Positions 25,860-34,741 of a DNA stretch of 64,000 nucleotides are shown here, in pieces. Under the pieces are notes generated by a model. That model saw only the letters and a list, made by a program, of their open reading frames with translations, did no database searches and was not told where the DNA came from. The stretch lies in assembly GCF_006539185.1 (NCBI RefSeq), contig NZ_BJMN01000040.1:34604-98603 (forward strand), read 5' to 3'. Made by a program: the position numbers and the translations under genes. Source of the DNA: Streptomyces gardneri (GTDB taxonomy: Bacteria > Actinomycetota > Actinomycetes > Streptomycetales > Streptomycetaceae). Numbering within the stretch: the first letter of the stretch is position 1; every line of letters starts with the position of its first letter.

Positions 25860-25995
25860 CTTCTCCGCCCGGCCGACGACCCCGACGGCCGCGACGTGCG
25901 TTGGCGCACATCACCAAGGGAACCGACCGCGACCGCGTGGTCTCCACCGCCGACCCCGAAGCCCGGTACATCCAGAAGAACCGTACGCGCCACCA
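25860..25995 (+). mobile_element. IS1182-type transposase fragment
   Basis: The plus strand reads KGTDRDRVVSTADPEARYI followed by QKNRTRHH, the central block of IS1182-family transposases (usual form RVISTVDPEARHxHK). The block preceding it (DVRWRT) is in another frame. Nothing else of the element is readable. Confidence 0.6.
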
Positions 25996-26019
25996 TAGTC
26001 GGACGACCCTCAGACCGCG

Positions 26020-26133
26020 TTTGAGATCTGCCGCGTCCCTGGGCTGGTGGGGCCGAAGGGCGGGCGACGTGAGAAGCACCCACGTCGGCGGATCGTGGAC
26101 GCGATCTTCTGGGTGGTCCGCACCGGGTGTGCC
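26020..26133 (+). mobile_element. IS5-type transposase N-terminal fragment
   Basis: GPKGGRREKHPRRRIVDAI and then FWVVRTGCA match the conserved start of IS5-type transposases (RPEKHPRRxIVDAIxYVVRTGC). It is in frame with, and runs into, sequence upstream of the NADAR gene. Confidence 0.65.
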
Positions 26134-26265
26134 TCGTGCTCTGACCGGGAAGGTTCGCCGGGTCGCTGGTGCGGTGAAGAGCCGGGTTCGGCGAAGAAAA
26201 CTGGTTGTAGGGGTGTGGGCATGCCTGACACGGTGCGGGTTTCCGCAACTTCCGCGAGGTTTCCC

Positions 26266-26730
26266 ATGACGATCTACTTCTACGGCGCCGGCGAAGTCCC
26301 TTATGGATGCTTCTCGAATTTTTCTGATCATGGTTTCGACCTCGACGGGGTCTGGTGGCCAACCTCGGAGCACTACTTCCAGGCGCAGAAGTTCAAGGGC
26401 ACTCGCCACGCGGATCTCATCCGGCGTGCTCGCACGCCGCTGCGGGCAGCGGAGCTGGGCCGTGACTCGTCCAGACCTCTACGGAGGGACTGGGAGCGGG
26501 TTAAGGACGACGTGATGCGCCGTGCGGTGGTAACCAAGTTCCGCGCGCATGCCGATATCCGTGACATTCTGCTGTCCACCGGTGACGAAGAGATCGTCGA
26601 GGACACCACCACCGATCACTACTGGGGTCGAGGCCGGACCGGGACTGGCAAGAACATGCTCGGGCGGATTCTGGTGGGCACCCGTAGCCGGCTGCGCGTC
26701 GAACTCGCCGAAGACCTCGACAGCGAGTAG
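26266..26730 (+). CDS. NADAR-family N-glycosidase (YbiA-like)
   Basis: Protein of 154 aa matching the NADAR (NAD/ADP-ribose) family. Hallmarks are FSNFSDHGFDLDGVWWPT, SEHYFQAQKF (catalytic Glu near residue 35), DVMRRAVVTKF and the C-terminal WGRGRTGTGKNMLGRIL. Characterised relatives cleave N-glycosidic bonds in riboflavin-pathway intermediates or remove ADP-ribose from guanine in nucleic acids, the latter as antidotes in toxin-antitoxin-like pairs. The ATG at 26266 is chosen because all homologous sequence starts there; upstream in-frame sequence belongs to an IS5 fragment. It lies in a decayed island with a truncated macro domain gene. Confidence 0.83.
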   Translation: MTIYFYGAGEVPYGCFSNFSDHGFDLDGVWWPTSEHYFQAQKFKGTRHADLIRRARTPLRAAELGRDSSRPLRRDWERVKDDVMRRAVVTKFRAHADIRDILLSTGDEEIVEDTTTDHYWGRGRTGTGKNMLGRILVGTRSRLRVELAEDLDSE

Positions 26731-26759
26731 GCGGGCAGGGCCCGGGCCTGCACTGAGTG

Positions 26760-27131
26760 GTCGTGGTGGTTGGAGCTGGCGATGGCGAACTGTCGCGCGG
26801 TCCGAAGCGCACCTCGATCGGGTTGCCCACGAGGCGTAGGTCGGGGTGAAGCTTCAGCCCCGCCGCGATGAGCCGCCCGAACACTTCGCGCAACTGCCCG
26901 GCAGTGATGGTGGCGGTGTCGTCCCCGGATGCCAGGCGGAGCGCGTTCAGGGGCGGTCCACGAGCTGCGACCGGGCTCCGGCGCGCAGAGGATCGAGTAC
27001 GGCCAGCCGGAATCGGGGCAGCCATCGGGTGATGTCGACGGCCAGGACAAGCCGGCAGTCGGCAGCCCGCGGCAGCGGACCCGATGCCAGCGCGAGCCGC
27101 AGCCGATCGGTGTCGGCCCGGCCAGGGTCAC
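26760..27131 (-). mobile_element. IS701-type transposase remnant, frameshifted
   Basis: The minus strand reads GWPYSILCAPEPGRSSWTAP in one frame, then LNALRLASGDDTATITAGQ and LREVFGRLIAAGLKL in another. These are adjacent conserved blocks of IS701-like transposases (GWPYSFVAALEPGRTSWT, DAVRLGPxDDATAVTAAQLR). C-terminal catalytic part is missing. Confidence 0.6.
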
Positions 27132-27203
27132 ACCGGCGTAGAGCCCTCCGTGGCCGCGGCGGTGGACGGCTTCCAGCCCATCGGCCTGCTCAAGCCTTGG
27201 GCG

Positions 27204-27629
27204 TCACCCTGAGCCCGTGTCGTCCGTCGCCTCCAACTCGGGAAGCCCGGCGAGCCGTCGGGCTTGGATGATGTACACGATGTGCTTCTCCGAGTTCTGG
27301 ACGTGGTCCTCCCGGAGATACCTGATGCGGTCCAGCCACCATGAGCCCCAGTCGCCTTCACCCGGTGCCGTCCCCGGTGGACGGTTGAATGGGAGCGGGT
27401 TCGGTCCCCGGAAATCCACCTCGCGAGCGATGTCCCGGTCGTAGCCCGCGGTGCTGTCTGCCCAGTTGTTGGCCGTGTCGAGAAAGACCACACCACCGTG
27501 CTCATCGCGCCCGAAGTCGAGTCTCATGGTTCTGGTGTCCCACAACCCACGCTTGTTGACGATCCTCCACGTCAGCCGCGCCACGAACACGACCGCGACG
27601 CCCAGAAGAGCCCACAGCCACCAGCTCAT
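27204..27629 (-). CDS. small membrane-anchored hypothetical protein, 141 aa
   Basis: One N-terminal membrane segment (WWLWALLGVAVVFVARLTW, residues 3-21) is followed by a hydrophilic, acidic cytoplasmic or external part (DFGRDEHGGVVFLDTANNW, GSWWLDRIRYLREDHVQNSE). The start ATG 27629 places the anchor at the very N-terminus, and a GGGGACGG precedes it. Family not recognised. The gene is intact in an otherwise degraded region. Confidence 0.55.
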   Translation of the reverse strand: MSWWLWALLGVAVVFVARLTWRIVNKRGLWDTRTMRLDFGRDEHGGVVFLDTANNWADSTAGYDRDIAREVDFRGPNPLPFNRPPGTAPGEGDWGSWWLDRIRYLREDHVQNSEKHIVYIIQARRLAGLPELEATDDTGSG

Positions 27630-27842
27630 CGCCCACCGTCCCCCTTCGCGAGCCACTTCGGTCTCGCCCACTGCGATGGTGTCAGGTCGCGCTGACATCG
27701 TCTTGGGCTTCCACCTGTGGGCGTAGGCCCCGCAGTGCCAGGTGACGGGAGCAGTGGGCCGGAGTGTGGCCATCCGCCACGAGTGGGAACGCGGCGAAGG
27801 AGAGCAGGTCTTCCTGACGGGTCGTCCCCAAGCGCTCTGTGC

Positions 27843-28275
27843 CTTTTGGGAATCGCCGACAAGCATGGCTATCGCAGCCGGCCGCTGACCGATGAGCAGG
27901 TGGGCTTGCTGGAGGCGGCCCTTGGCGTCGGGCTCCCGGCCGCGTTCCGGGTGGTCCTCCTGCGAATCGGAGCAGGCACCGGACCGTACTACGGGATCTA
28001 CGATGCCGAGCCGCTGATCCGGAGCGTCGGCCCTGGATGCACCCGGCCGTTCCCCGAAGGGATGGAGGGGCCGTTCTGGGCCGACGAGGACGATGAAGAC
28101 GGCCTTCTGGCGGCTACCTACCCACCATCGAGGTGGGCTGTGCGGCCTCGACATCGGGCCGGTCACCAACGGCGCGCACCACGAGCTCATCGTGTACATC
28201 GATATGAACAGCTCGCGTTCGGTGATGGCCAAGAGGGGGCTACCGCGAGACGCCGCGGGCACCAGGCCGGCCTGA
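27843..28275 (+). pseudogene. SMI1/KNR4 (SUKH) family protein, frameshifted
   Basis: The first frame reads LTDEQVGLLEAALGVGLPAA, FRVVLLRIGAGTGPYYGIYD and a DEDDED loop, a clear SUKH N-terminal pattern. After about 28115 the sense continues in another frame with GGLCGLDIGPVTNGAHHELI and VYIDMNSS, the SUKH middle strand block. No good start codon is visible, and the N-terminus may be lost too. SUKH proteins often act as immunity proteins to secreted or nuclease toxins. Confidence 0.6.
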
Positions 28276-28385
28276 CGCCCCGTAGGCCCCGATGCCGTCG
28301 AGCTGCAGGGCTTCGGCAGGTCCTGGCCCCGGGGCTTCCCCATCTATAGCATCAGGGCCAGCACGGCATCCGGACCCGCGAAGGT

Positions 28386-28619
28386 ATGAGGACCGAGTCC
28401 GGGACCGTGCCCGCCGACAGCGGTCCGCCCATCCGCTACGACGCGGTGCAGGAGTGTCTGCACGTCCTGGCGGAGCACGCCAAAGAGCTGCATGCCTCGG
28501 TCCACATGCCCCGTATCGGCTGCGGCTTGGCCGGCGGCACCTGGGACCGCGTCGAACCCCTCATCACCCAGGCGCTGTGCGCCAGGCGCATCCGTACGGT
28601 CGTCTACGACCAGGCATAG
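28386..28619 (+). pseudogene. macro domain protein (TARG1/ALC1-like), 5'-truncated
   Basis: The 77 codons read PPIRYDAVQECLHVLAEHAK, then ASVHMPRIGCGLAGGTWDRV and end in IRTVVYDQA. This is the C-terminal half of a macro domain that binds and often hydrolyses ADP-ribose adducts; SVHMPRIGCGL is nearly identical to the corresponding loop of TARG1-like proteins. The N-terminal half with the first ADP-ribose-binding strand is absent upstream, so ATG 28386 is fortuitous. Confidence 0.7.
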
Positions 28620-28941
28620 CCGCTGGTGGCTCGTCGGCCGAAGGGCCGACTGCGGTCGGGGAGCGTCGTCGCGGGACACCGGTTCCCCCGCCGGCAGCCG
28701 GTCGAACAGCTCGTACCGGTCCAGGCGTGCCTTGCCGTCGCCGTCTTCCTCCTCGGTGAAGGCCTGGACGGAGAACCCGGACCGCCGGGGGTGTCACGCC
28801 GCTTCGTCGGGGTCGAGGTGTCGACCGCGTACGCCCGGGCGCCGTGCCGGCTGCGCCCACGCCCCGACCCTACTCGCGCCGGCGGCAGCAATGGCTCCAC
28901 CAAGGCACAGCTTTGAATAGGACGAGGGCCTGCGGCACCAG
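28620..28941. other. no supported gene
   Basis: Between the macro fragment and the IS1380 remnant. A minus-strand stretch near 28680-28770 (FTEEEDGDGKARLDRYELFD) looks protein-like but has no start or continuation. Confidence 0.35.
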
Positions 28942-29300
28942 GTGTTTCTCGCCGACACCCCCTACTCCGGTGGTGGTTCCGCCCAGTTCCTGGAGGTCCG
29001 TCACCGCGGGCATGTCGCCGTCGAGGACCACATCCGATGCGGCAAGACCACAGGCTTCGGCCGCTTCCCCTCCCGCCACTTCGCGATCAACTTGGCCTGG
29101 CTCGAACTCGGCCTCGCGGCGATCTTCCTGCTGGCCTGGATGCGCGTCCTGCTGTGGGACGGGGAGCTGGCGGCTGCCGAACCGAAGAACCTCCGCTACC
29201 GGCTGCTGCAGGTCGCCGCCCGCCTCGCCCGCGGTCAGCGACTGCGCTTCCGGATATCGCAACCCCTTTGTGGGGTTGGGGTGTGGCTACGCGTCGTTTC
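28942..29300 (+). mobile_element. IS1380-type transposase C-terminal remnant
   Basis: The frame reads AQFLEVRHRGHVAVEDHIRC, GFGRFPSRHFAINLAWLELG, LAWMRVLLWDGELAAAEPKN and LRYRLLQVAARLARGQRLR, matching the last third of IS1380-family transposases (LAWLEI..., DGELAKAEPKRLRYRLLHVAARL). The N-terminal two thirds are missing. Confidence 0.75.
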
Positions 29301-29511
29301 GGAGGGGTCTCGGGGCGAGTGTGCCGGCGTCGCGACCTTGCGCGTTCGCGCCCGTGACACCTCGCGGATCTCGCCCTTGACCGGTTGTGCGCTGCCGTGC
29401 CAACCCCTGGGCGCAGGAGGTCAACGCGGTCGGTCGGGTCGCTCGTAGCTTGAAGAAGTGCCGAGCCGCGGACGCGGCGGGCACGTTACCGATACTTCGA
29501 GAGGACCCCTC

Positions 29512-30174
29512 ATGTTCGACATCACCAAGGTGCAGGCCGCCCCGAGCAAGGACCTGCTCACGCCCGACAACGCGGTCATGCTCTTCGTGGACCACCAGCC
29601 GCAGATGTTCTTCGGCACGGGCAGCGGCGACCGTGCCGCGATCATCAACAGCACCGTGGGTCTCGCCAAGGCCGCTCAGGCCTTCGACGTGCCGGCCGTC
29701 CTGACCACGGTGGCCGCCGAGTCGTTCTCCGGGCCCCTGCTGCCTCAGCTCGCCGAGGTGTTCCCCAAGCACGAGGTCATCGACCGTACGACGATGAACG
29801 CCTGGGAGGACGAGGCGCTCGTGGAGGCGGTCAAGGCCACCGGGCGCAAGAAGATCATCCTGTCGGGTCTGTGGACCGAGGTCTGCCTGGTTCTGCCCGC
29901 GCTCTCGGCGCTTGAGCAGGGTTACGAGGTGTACGTGGTCTCCGATGCCTCCGGTGGTGTCAGCCCCGCCGCCCACGAGCACGCTCTCCAGCGGATGATC
30001 GCCGCCGGCGCTGTCCCGGTGACTTGGGTCCAGGTCCTCCTGGAGCTGCAGCGCGACTGGGCCCGCCAGGAGACGTACGGCGCGGTCATGGAGATCGTCA
30101 AGGCCCACGCGGGCGCGTACGGCCTGGGCGTCGTGTACGCGCAGAGCATCATCGGCGCGCACGCGGCCGGCTGA
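29512..30174 (+). CDS. isochorismatase-like cysteine hydrolase (YcaC type)
   Basis: Cytoplasmic hydrolase of 220 aa. Catalytic Asp27 (LFVDHQPQMFFGT) and Cys125 (GLWTEVCLVLPALSAL) are in place, and the cis-peptide region before Cys is conserved. YcaC-type enzymes act on unknown amides or imides. GAGAGGA lies eight bases before ATG 29512. First gene of a plus-strand run; the DoxX gene begins six bases after its stop. Confidence 0.85.
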   Translation: MFDITKVQAAPSKDLLTPDNAVMLFVDHQPQMFFGTGSGDRAAIINSTVGLAKAAQAFDVPAVLTTVAAESFSGPLLPQLAEVFPKHEVIDRTTMNAWEDEALVEAVKATGRKKIILSGLWTEVCLVLPALSALEQGYEVYVVSDASGGVSPAAHEHALQRMIAAGAVPVTWVQVLLELQRDWARQETYGAVMEIVKAHAGAYGLGVVYAQSIIGAHAAG

Positions 30175-30179
30175 GCTCC

Positions 30180-30686
30180 TTGGACACCGGCATTCTGATC
30201 CTGCGTCTGCTGGTGGGCCTGCTCGTCGCGGGCCACGGGGTGCAGAAGATCAGCTCGCACCTGGGCGGCAGAGGACTCGAGGGCGGCACGGAAGAGTTCC
30301 GCGCCGACGGTTTCCGCGGCGGAGCCCTCACCGCACTGGCGGCGGGCGGTGGCCAGATCGGATCGGGACTGCTGCTCGCGGCAGGCCTCCTGACCCCGCT
30401 CGCCGCCACCGGGGCCATCGGCGTCATGACCGTCGCCCTCACCGTGAAACGGCACAACGGCCTCTGGGTGCAGAACGACGGGTACGAGTACCCGCTCGTC
30501 CTCATCGGCACCGCCGCCGCCCTCGCCGCCACCGGACCCGGCGCCTGGTCCCTCGACGCGGCCCTCGGCCTCACGCCGTACCCGCTGTGGTGGGCGGCCC
30601 TCGCGCTCGCGGCCGGTCTCGGCAGTGGACTCCTCACCCGGCTCGTCCTGCACCGGACCGCCGCCCCGGCGATCGCCGAGCGCTGA
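30180..30686 (+). CDS. DoxX-family membrane protein
   Basis: Inner-membrane protein of about 168 aa with four hydrophobic segments. Typical DoxX features are ILILRLLVGLLVAGHGVQKI at the N-terminus and GFRGGALTALAAGGGQIGSG. DoxX relatives join membrane redox complexes that respond to thiol and oxidative stress. The start is probably TTG 30180 since the hydrophobic helix follows directly; no ATG or GTG is suitably placed. It is coupled to the isochorismatase-like gene. Confidence 0.78.
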   Translation: MDTGILILRLLVGLLVAGHGVQKISSHLGGRGLEGGTEEFRADGFRGGALTALAAGGGQIGSGLLLAAGLLTPLAATGAIGVMTVALTVKRHNGLWVQNDGYEYPLVLIGTAAALAATGPGAWSLDAALGLTPYPLWWAALALAAGLGSGLLTRLVLHRTAAPAIAER

Positions 30687-30779
30687 GCGCGAGCCGCGCA
30701 GACCGGGTCCGGCCGCCCGCGTACCCCCCGACGGGGCGGCCGGACCCTTCCCACCTTCTCTCCCGAACAGGAGCACTCG

Positions 30780-31358
30780 ATGGACACCCTGACGACCCCG
30801 CACGGCGGCGGCCAGCCGCTGCTGCACCAGAAGGGCGCCGAGACCCAGGCGTTCGGCACGCTCAAGCAGTTGCCGATCGGCCTCGGCCACGACACTCGCA
30901 TGTACGCCTGCCAGCGGCTGAACCGCGTACTCGCCGACACGCAGATCCTGTACTCCCTCTACAAGAAGCACCATTGGCTCATGCGCGGGGCGACCTTCTA
31001 CTCGCTCCACCTGATGCTGGACAAGCACGCGGAGGCCCAACTGGCCATCGTGGACGCGCTGGCCGAGCGGGTCCAGAGCCTCGGCGGCGTCGCGGTCGGA
31101 GACCCGCGTCACGTCGCGGAGCTGACGTCGATCCCCCGGCCGCCGGACGGCGTGGAGCCGGTTCCCGTCATGCTGTCGCGGCTCCTCGACGCGCACGAGC
31201 GGATCCTGATCGACGCCCGGGACGCCGCCGCCCGGCTCTCCGGGGAGGGCGACGAGGGCAGCGCCGACCTGCTCGTCTCCGATGTCATCCGTTCCGGCGA
31301 GGCGCAGGTGTGGTTCCTGGCCGAGCACCTCGTGGACACCCCTCTGGTGCGCGGCTGA
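30780..31358 (+). CDS. dps: Dps-family ferritin-like protein
   Basis: DNA-binding protein from starved cells, 192 aa: dodecameric iron storage with DNA protection. The ferroxidase ligands lie in YKKHHWLMRGATFYSLHLML followed by DKHAEAQLAIVDALAERV. There are extended N- and C-terminal tails as in other actinobacterial Dps. AGGAG precedes ATG 30780. Its stop overlaps the start of the next gene (TGATG), so Dps and the flavin reductase are coupled. Confidence 0.88.
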   Translation: MDTLTTPHGGGQPLLHQKGAETQAFGTLKQLPIGLGHDTRMYACQRLNRVLADTQILYSLYKKHHWLMRGATFYSLHLMLDKHAEAQLAIVDALAERVQSLGGVAVGDPRHVAELTSIPRPPDGVEPVPVMLSRLLDAHERILIDARDAAARLSGEGDEGSADLLVSDVIRSGEAQVWFLAEHLVDTPLVRG

Positions 31359-32782
31359 TGGACACGTACGACGTCGTCGTGCTCGGCGGCGGGCCGGGTG
31401 GCGAAGTCGTCGCCGACCGGCTCGTCCGGTCCGCGCTGACCGCCGTCGTCGTCGAGGCCGACACGGTCGGCGGCGAGTGCTCCTACCGTGCCTGCGTGCC
31501 GAGCAAGGCCCTGCTGCGACCCGATGCCGCCCGGGCGGAGGCCCGCTCGGTCGACGGGGCCCGGCAGGCGGTCACGGCGGCGCTCGACCCGGAGCGCGTC
31601 CTGGCCCGCCGTGACCGCTTCACCGGGCGGGGTGACGACACCGGCCAGGCCGACTGGCTCGAAGGCGCGGGCATCGCGCTCGTACGGGGGCACGGACGGC
31701 TCGCCGGTGAGCGCCTGGTGGAGGTGACGGGGCCCGACGGCACGGTCCGTACCCTACGGGCCCGGCGCGCGGTCGTGGTCTGCACCGGCACGGAACCCGC
31801 CCTTCCGCCGTTGGAGGGGCTCGACCGGATCGGTGTGTGGACCAACCGGCAGGCCACCACGGCTGACGCGGTGCCCGAGCGGCTCGTCGTCATCGGCGGG
31901 GGAGCGGTGGCTTGCGAGATGGCCACCGCGTGGCGCTCACTCGGCTCCTCCGTCACCCTGCTGGTCCGCGACCAGGCCCTTCTGATCGGCTGGGAGCCGT
32001 GCGCCGGCGAAGAGGTCGCCCGGGGTCTGAGCGATCTGGGCGTCGCGATCCGCTTCGGGGTGTCGGCCGTCCGGGTCGCCCGTGACGAGGCCACCCGCGC
32101 GGTGACCGTGGACACCGACGACGGCACCGCTCTCGTCTGCGACGAGGTCCTGGTCGCCGTCGGCAGGCGCCCGCGGACCGCGGACCTCGGACTGGACGCC
32201 GTCGGACTGGCGGCACACGACTGGCTCCCGGTCGACGACACCTGTCGCGTCACGGCAGTCGAGGGCGACTGGCTCTACGCCGTCGGCGACGTGAACCACC
32301 GTGCGCCGCTTACCCATATGGCCAAGTACCAGGCCCGCGCCTGCGCGGCGGCGATCGCCGAGCGAGCCGCGGGGCGCCCGGCCGTCACCGGAGGCCGGCA
32401 GCAGTGGAGCGCGGAAGCCGACCACGTCGCCGTCCCGCAGGCCGTCTTCACCCGTCCCGAGGTCGCGAGCGTCGGTCTCACGGAACGCGCGGCACGCGAA
32501 GCGGGTCTCGCGGTACGCGTGGTCGAGTACCGCATCGACGACGTCGCCGGTGCCGCGCTGCACGCGGACGACTACCGCGGCCTCGCCAAGCTCGTCGTCG
32601 ACGAGACCCGAGGGGTCGTCGTCGGCTGCACGCTCACCGGTCCGATGGCGACCGAGCTCATCCACACGGCCACCGTGGCCATCGTGGGTGAGGTCCCCCT
32701 GGAGCGCCTGTGGCACGCCGTGCCCGCCTTCCCGACGGTGAGCGAGGTCTGGCTCCGGCTCCTGGAGGCGTACGGCCTCTGA
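31358..32782 (+). CDS. FAD/NAD(P) pyridine nucleotide-disulfide oxidoreductase
   Basis: Flavoprotein of 474 aa related to dihydrolipoamide dehydrogenase and mercuric reductase. N-terminal FAD motif VVVLGGGPGGE, redox-active pair Cys41-x4-Cys46 (GGECSYRACVPSKALL), NAD(P) motif VVIGGGAVACEMA, second FAD motif (LYAVGDVNHRAPLTHMA) and the C-terminal dimerisation domain are present; the usual C-terminal catalytic His-x4-Glu is replaced (AVPAFPTVSE), so a classic LPD role is doubtful. The ATG overlaps the Dps stop. Confidence 0.85.
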   Translation: MDTYDVVVLGGGPGGEVVADRLVRSALTAVVVEADTVGGECSYRACVPSKALLRPDAARAEARSVDGARQAVTAALDPERVLARRDRFTGRGDDTGQADWLEGAGIALVRGHGRLAGERLVEVTGPDGTVRTLRARRAVVVCTGTEPALPPLEGLDRIGVWTNRQATTADAVPERLVVIGGGAVACEMATAWRSLGSSVTLLVRDQALLIGWEPCAGEEVARGLSDLGVAIRFGVSAVRVARDEATRAVTVDTDDGTALVCDEVLVAVGRRPRTADLGLDAVGLAAHDWLPVDDTCRVTAVEGDWLYAVGDVNHRAPLTHMAKYQARACAAAIAERAAGRPAVTGGRQQWSAEADHVAVPQAVFTRPEVASVGLTERAAREAGLAVRVVEYRIDDVAGAALHADDYRGLAKLVVDETRGVVVGCTLTGPMATELIHTATVAIVGEVPLERLWHAVPAFPTVSEVWLRLLEAYGL

Positions 32783-32914
32783 GGCCTGGCCCCCTTCTCC
32801 CGAGCCCGGTCCCGTCCGCCCGGCCGGCGCACTCCCTCCGCCCGAGCGGCGCACCCCTCCCGCTCGACCGAGCACACCCCCACGCTTCCCCACCCGACAA
32901 GGAAACACCCACCC

Positions 32915-33745
32915 ATGCAGCTCACGAGGCGCACCCTCGCCCTCGCCATGCCCGCGACGCTGGCCGCCCTGATCGGCGCCGTACCCGCCGCACCCGCGAG
33001 CCGCCCGGCCGCGGCCGACACCGACCGGCACGACCCCAAGCCGACGATCGTCCTGGTCCACGGAGCGTTCGCGGACGCCTCCAGCTGGAGCGGCACGATC
33101 CGGCGGCTGCAGCACGCCGGCTACCCCGTCCTGGCGCCCGCCAACCCGCTGCGCGGTCTCGCCGCGGACACCGCCTACCTGCGCAGCGTGCTGGCCGCCG
33201 TAGACGGGCCCGTCGTCCTGGTCGGCCACTCCTACGGCGGCGCCGTCATCAGTGGCGCCGCAGTGGGCAACAGCCGCGTGAAGGCCCTCGTCTACATCGC
33301 AGCGTTCACCCCGGACAAGGGGGAGAGCGCGGCCGAGCTCGCCGCCAAGTTCCCGGGCTCCACCCTCGGCGACACCGTGAACCCGCGGTCGTACCCGCTG
33401 CCCGGCGGTGGCACCGGCACCGAGCTCGTCATCGAACGAGCCAAGTTCCACGGGCAGTTCGCCGCCGACGTACCCGCCGCCGAAGCGGCGGTCATGGCCG
33501 CGACCCAGCGCCCGGTCGCCACCGCCGCGCTGGAGGAGAAGGCCGGGGAGGCGGCCTGGAAGACGATCCCGTCCTGGGCGCTGATCGCCACCGCCGACAA
33601 GAACATCCCGGCCGCCGCCGAACGGTGGATGGCCCGGCGTGCCGGTTCGCACATCACCGAAGTGGACGCGTCCCATGCAGTGGCGGTCTCCCGCCCGGCC
33701 GTGGTCACCCACGTCATCCTCGCCGCCGTGCGGGCGACCCGCTGA
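32915..33745 (+). CDS. exported alpha/beta hydrolase (family A, copy 1)
   Basis: Hydrolase of 276 aa with an N-terminal signal sequence bearing arginines (MQLTRRTLALAMPATLAALI) and cleavage near residue 35, suggesting Tat or Sec export. The mature enzyme has IVLVHGAFADASSW, nucleophile elbow VGHSYGGAVIS (Ser106) and a histidine near the end (DASHAVAVS). It is one of three related copies in this window (also 37804 and 53772); this one alone has a signal peptide. Substrate unknown, probably small esters. AAGGAAA precedes ATG 32915. Confidence 0.83.
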   Translation: MQLTRRTLALAMPATLAALIGAVPAAPASRPAAADTDRHDPKPTIVLVHGAFADASSWSGTIRRLQHAGYPVLAPANPLRGLAADTAYLRSVLAAVDGPVVLVGHSYGGAVISGAAVGNSRVKALVYIAAFTPDKGESAAELAAKFPGSTLGDTVNPRSYPLPGGGTGTELVIERAKFHGQFAADVPAAEAAVMAATQRPVATAALEEKAGEAAWKTIPSWALIATADKNIPAAAERWMARRAGSHITEVDASHAVAVSRPAVVTHVILAAVRATR

Positions 33746-33787
33746 CGCTCCGACCCGCCCCGTACAACCCCTGAAGGAGAGCCCCTC

Positions 33788-34741
33788 ATGAAGAACCGTC
33801 CGGTCCTCGAACCCGCAGCCCAGGCCTTCGCCGACGCCACCGCCCAGCCGCCGTACCTCTACCAGATCCCCGTCGCCGAAGGCCGTAAGGCCGTGGACGA
33901 CGTCCAGAACGGTGAGGGCGTCCCCCTGCCGGACGTCGACGAGGAGTGGACCACCGTCCACGGCGGCCCGACCGGCGACGTCCGCACCCGGATCGTCCGC
34001 CCACGCGGCGCCACCGGCCCGCTTCCCGTCATCCTCTACATCCACGGCGCCGGCTGGGTCTTCGGCAACGCCCACACCCACGACCGGCTCGTCCGCGAAC
34101 TCGCCGTCGGCACCGGGGCGGCCGTGGTCTTCCCCGAGTACGACCTGTCGCCCGAGGCGCGCTACCCCGTCGCGGTCGAGCAGAACTACAGCGTCGCCCA
34201 GTGGGTCGCCCGCGAGGGACACCACAAGGACCTCGACGGCACCCGGATCGCCGTCGCGGGCGACTCGGTCGGCGGCAACATGACCGCCGCCCTCACCCTC
34301 ATGGCCAAGCAGCGCGGCGACGTCACGCTCGTCCAGCAGGTCCTCTTCTACCCGGTGACCGACGCGAGCTTCGACACCGACTCGTACCACGCCTTCGCCG
34401 AGGGCTACTTCCTGCGCCGCGACGCGATGAAGTGGTTCTGGGACCAGTACACGACCGAGGAGGCCGAGCGTGCGCAGATCACCGCATCCCCCCTGCGTGC
34501 CACCACCGAGCAGCTGACCGGCCTGCCGCCCGCCCTGGTCATCACCGCCGAGGCCGATGTCCTGCGCGACGAGGGCGAGGCGTACGCGGCGAAGCTGCGT
34601 GCCGCGGGCGTCCCCGTCACCGCCCTGCGCGTCCAGGGCGTCATCCACGACTTCGTCATGCTGAACGCGCTGCGCGAGACGCGGGGCGCGGAGCTCGCCA
34701 TCGGAATCGCCACCGACATCCTGCGCAAGGCCCTCGCATGA
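33788..34741 (+). CDS. alpha/beta hydrolase, HSL/acetyl-esterase type
   Basis: Esterase-like protein of 317 aa. The oxyanion motif is IHGAGWVFG (usually HGGG), the nucleophile elbow is GDSVGGNM and the acid/base residues lie in EADVLRDEGE and GVIHDFVML. This is the hormone-sensitive-lipase/GDSAG-related group with an alpha-helical cap. GGAG precedes ATG 33788. Its stop overlaps the amidohydrolase start (ATGA), so both enzymes are made together. Confidence 0.84.
   Translation: MKNRPVLEPAAQAFADATAQPPYLYQIPVAEGRKAVDDVQNGEGVPLPDVDEEWTTVHGGPTGDVRTRIVRPRGATGPLPVILYIHGAGWVFGNAHTHDRLVRELAVGTGAAVVFPEYDLSPEARYPVAVEQNYSVAQWVAREGHHKDLDGTRIAVAGDSVGGNMTAALTLMAKQRGDVTLVQQVLFYPVTDASFDTDSYHAFAEGYFLRRDAMKWFWDQYTTEEAERAQITASPLRATTEQLTGLPPALVITAEADVLRDEGEAYAAKLRAAGVPVTALRVQGVIHDFVMLNALRETRGAELAIGIATDILRKALA

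Noticed and set aside
28604..28903. minus-strand frame starting EPLLPPARVG like an IS5 transposase
   Set aside because: Only a few residues match and the continuation is Arg/Pro-rich shadow sequence.
31937..34648. 903-codon minus-strand open frame
   Set aside because: It is antisense to four well-supported genes; composition is that of a shadow frame.
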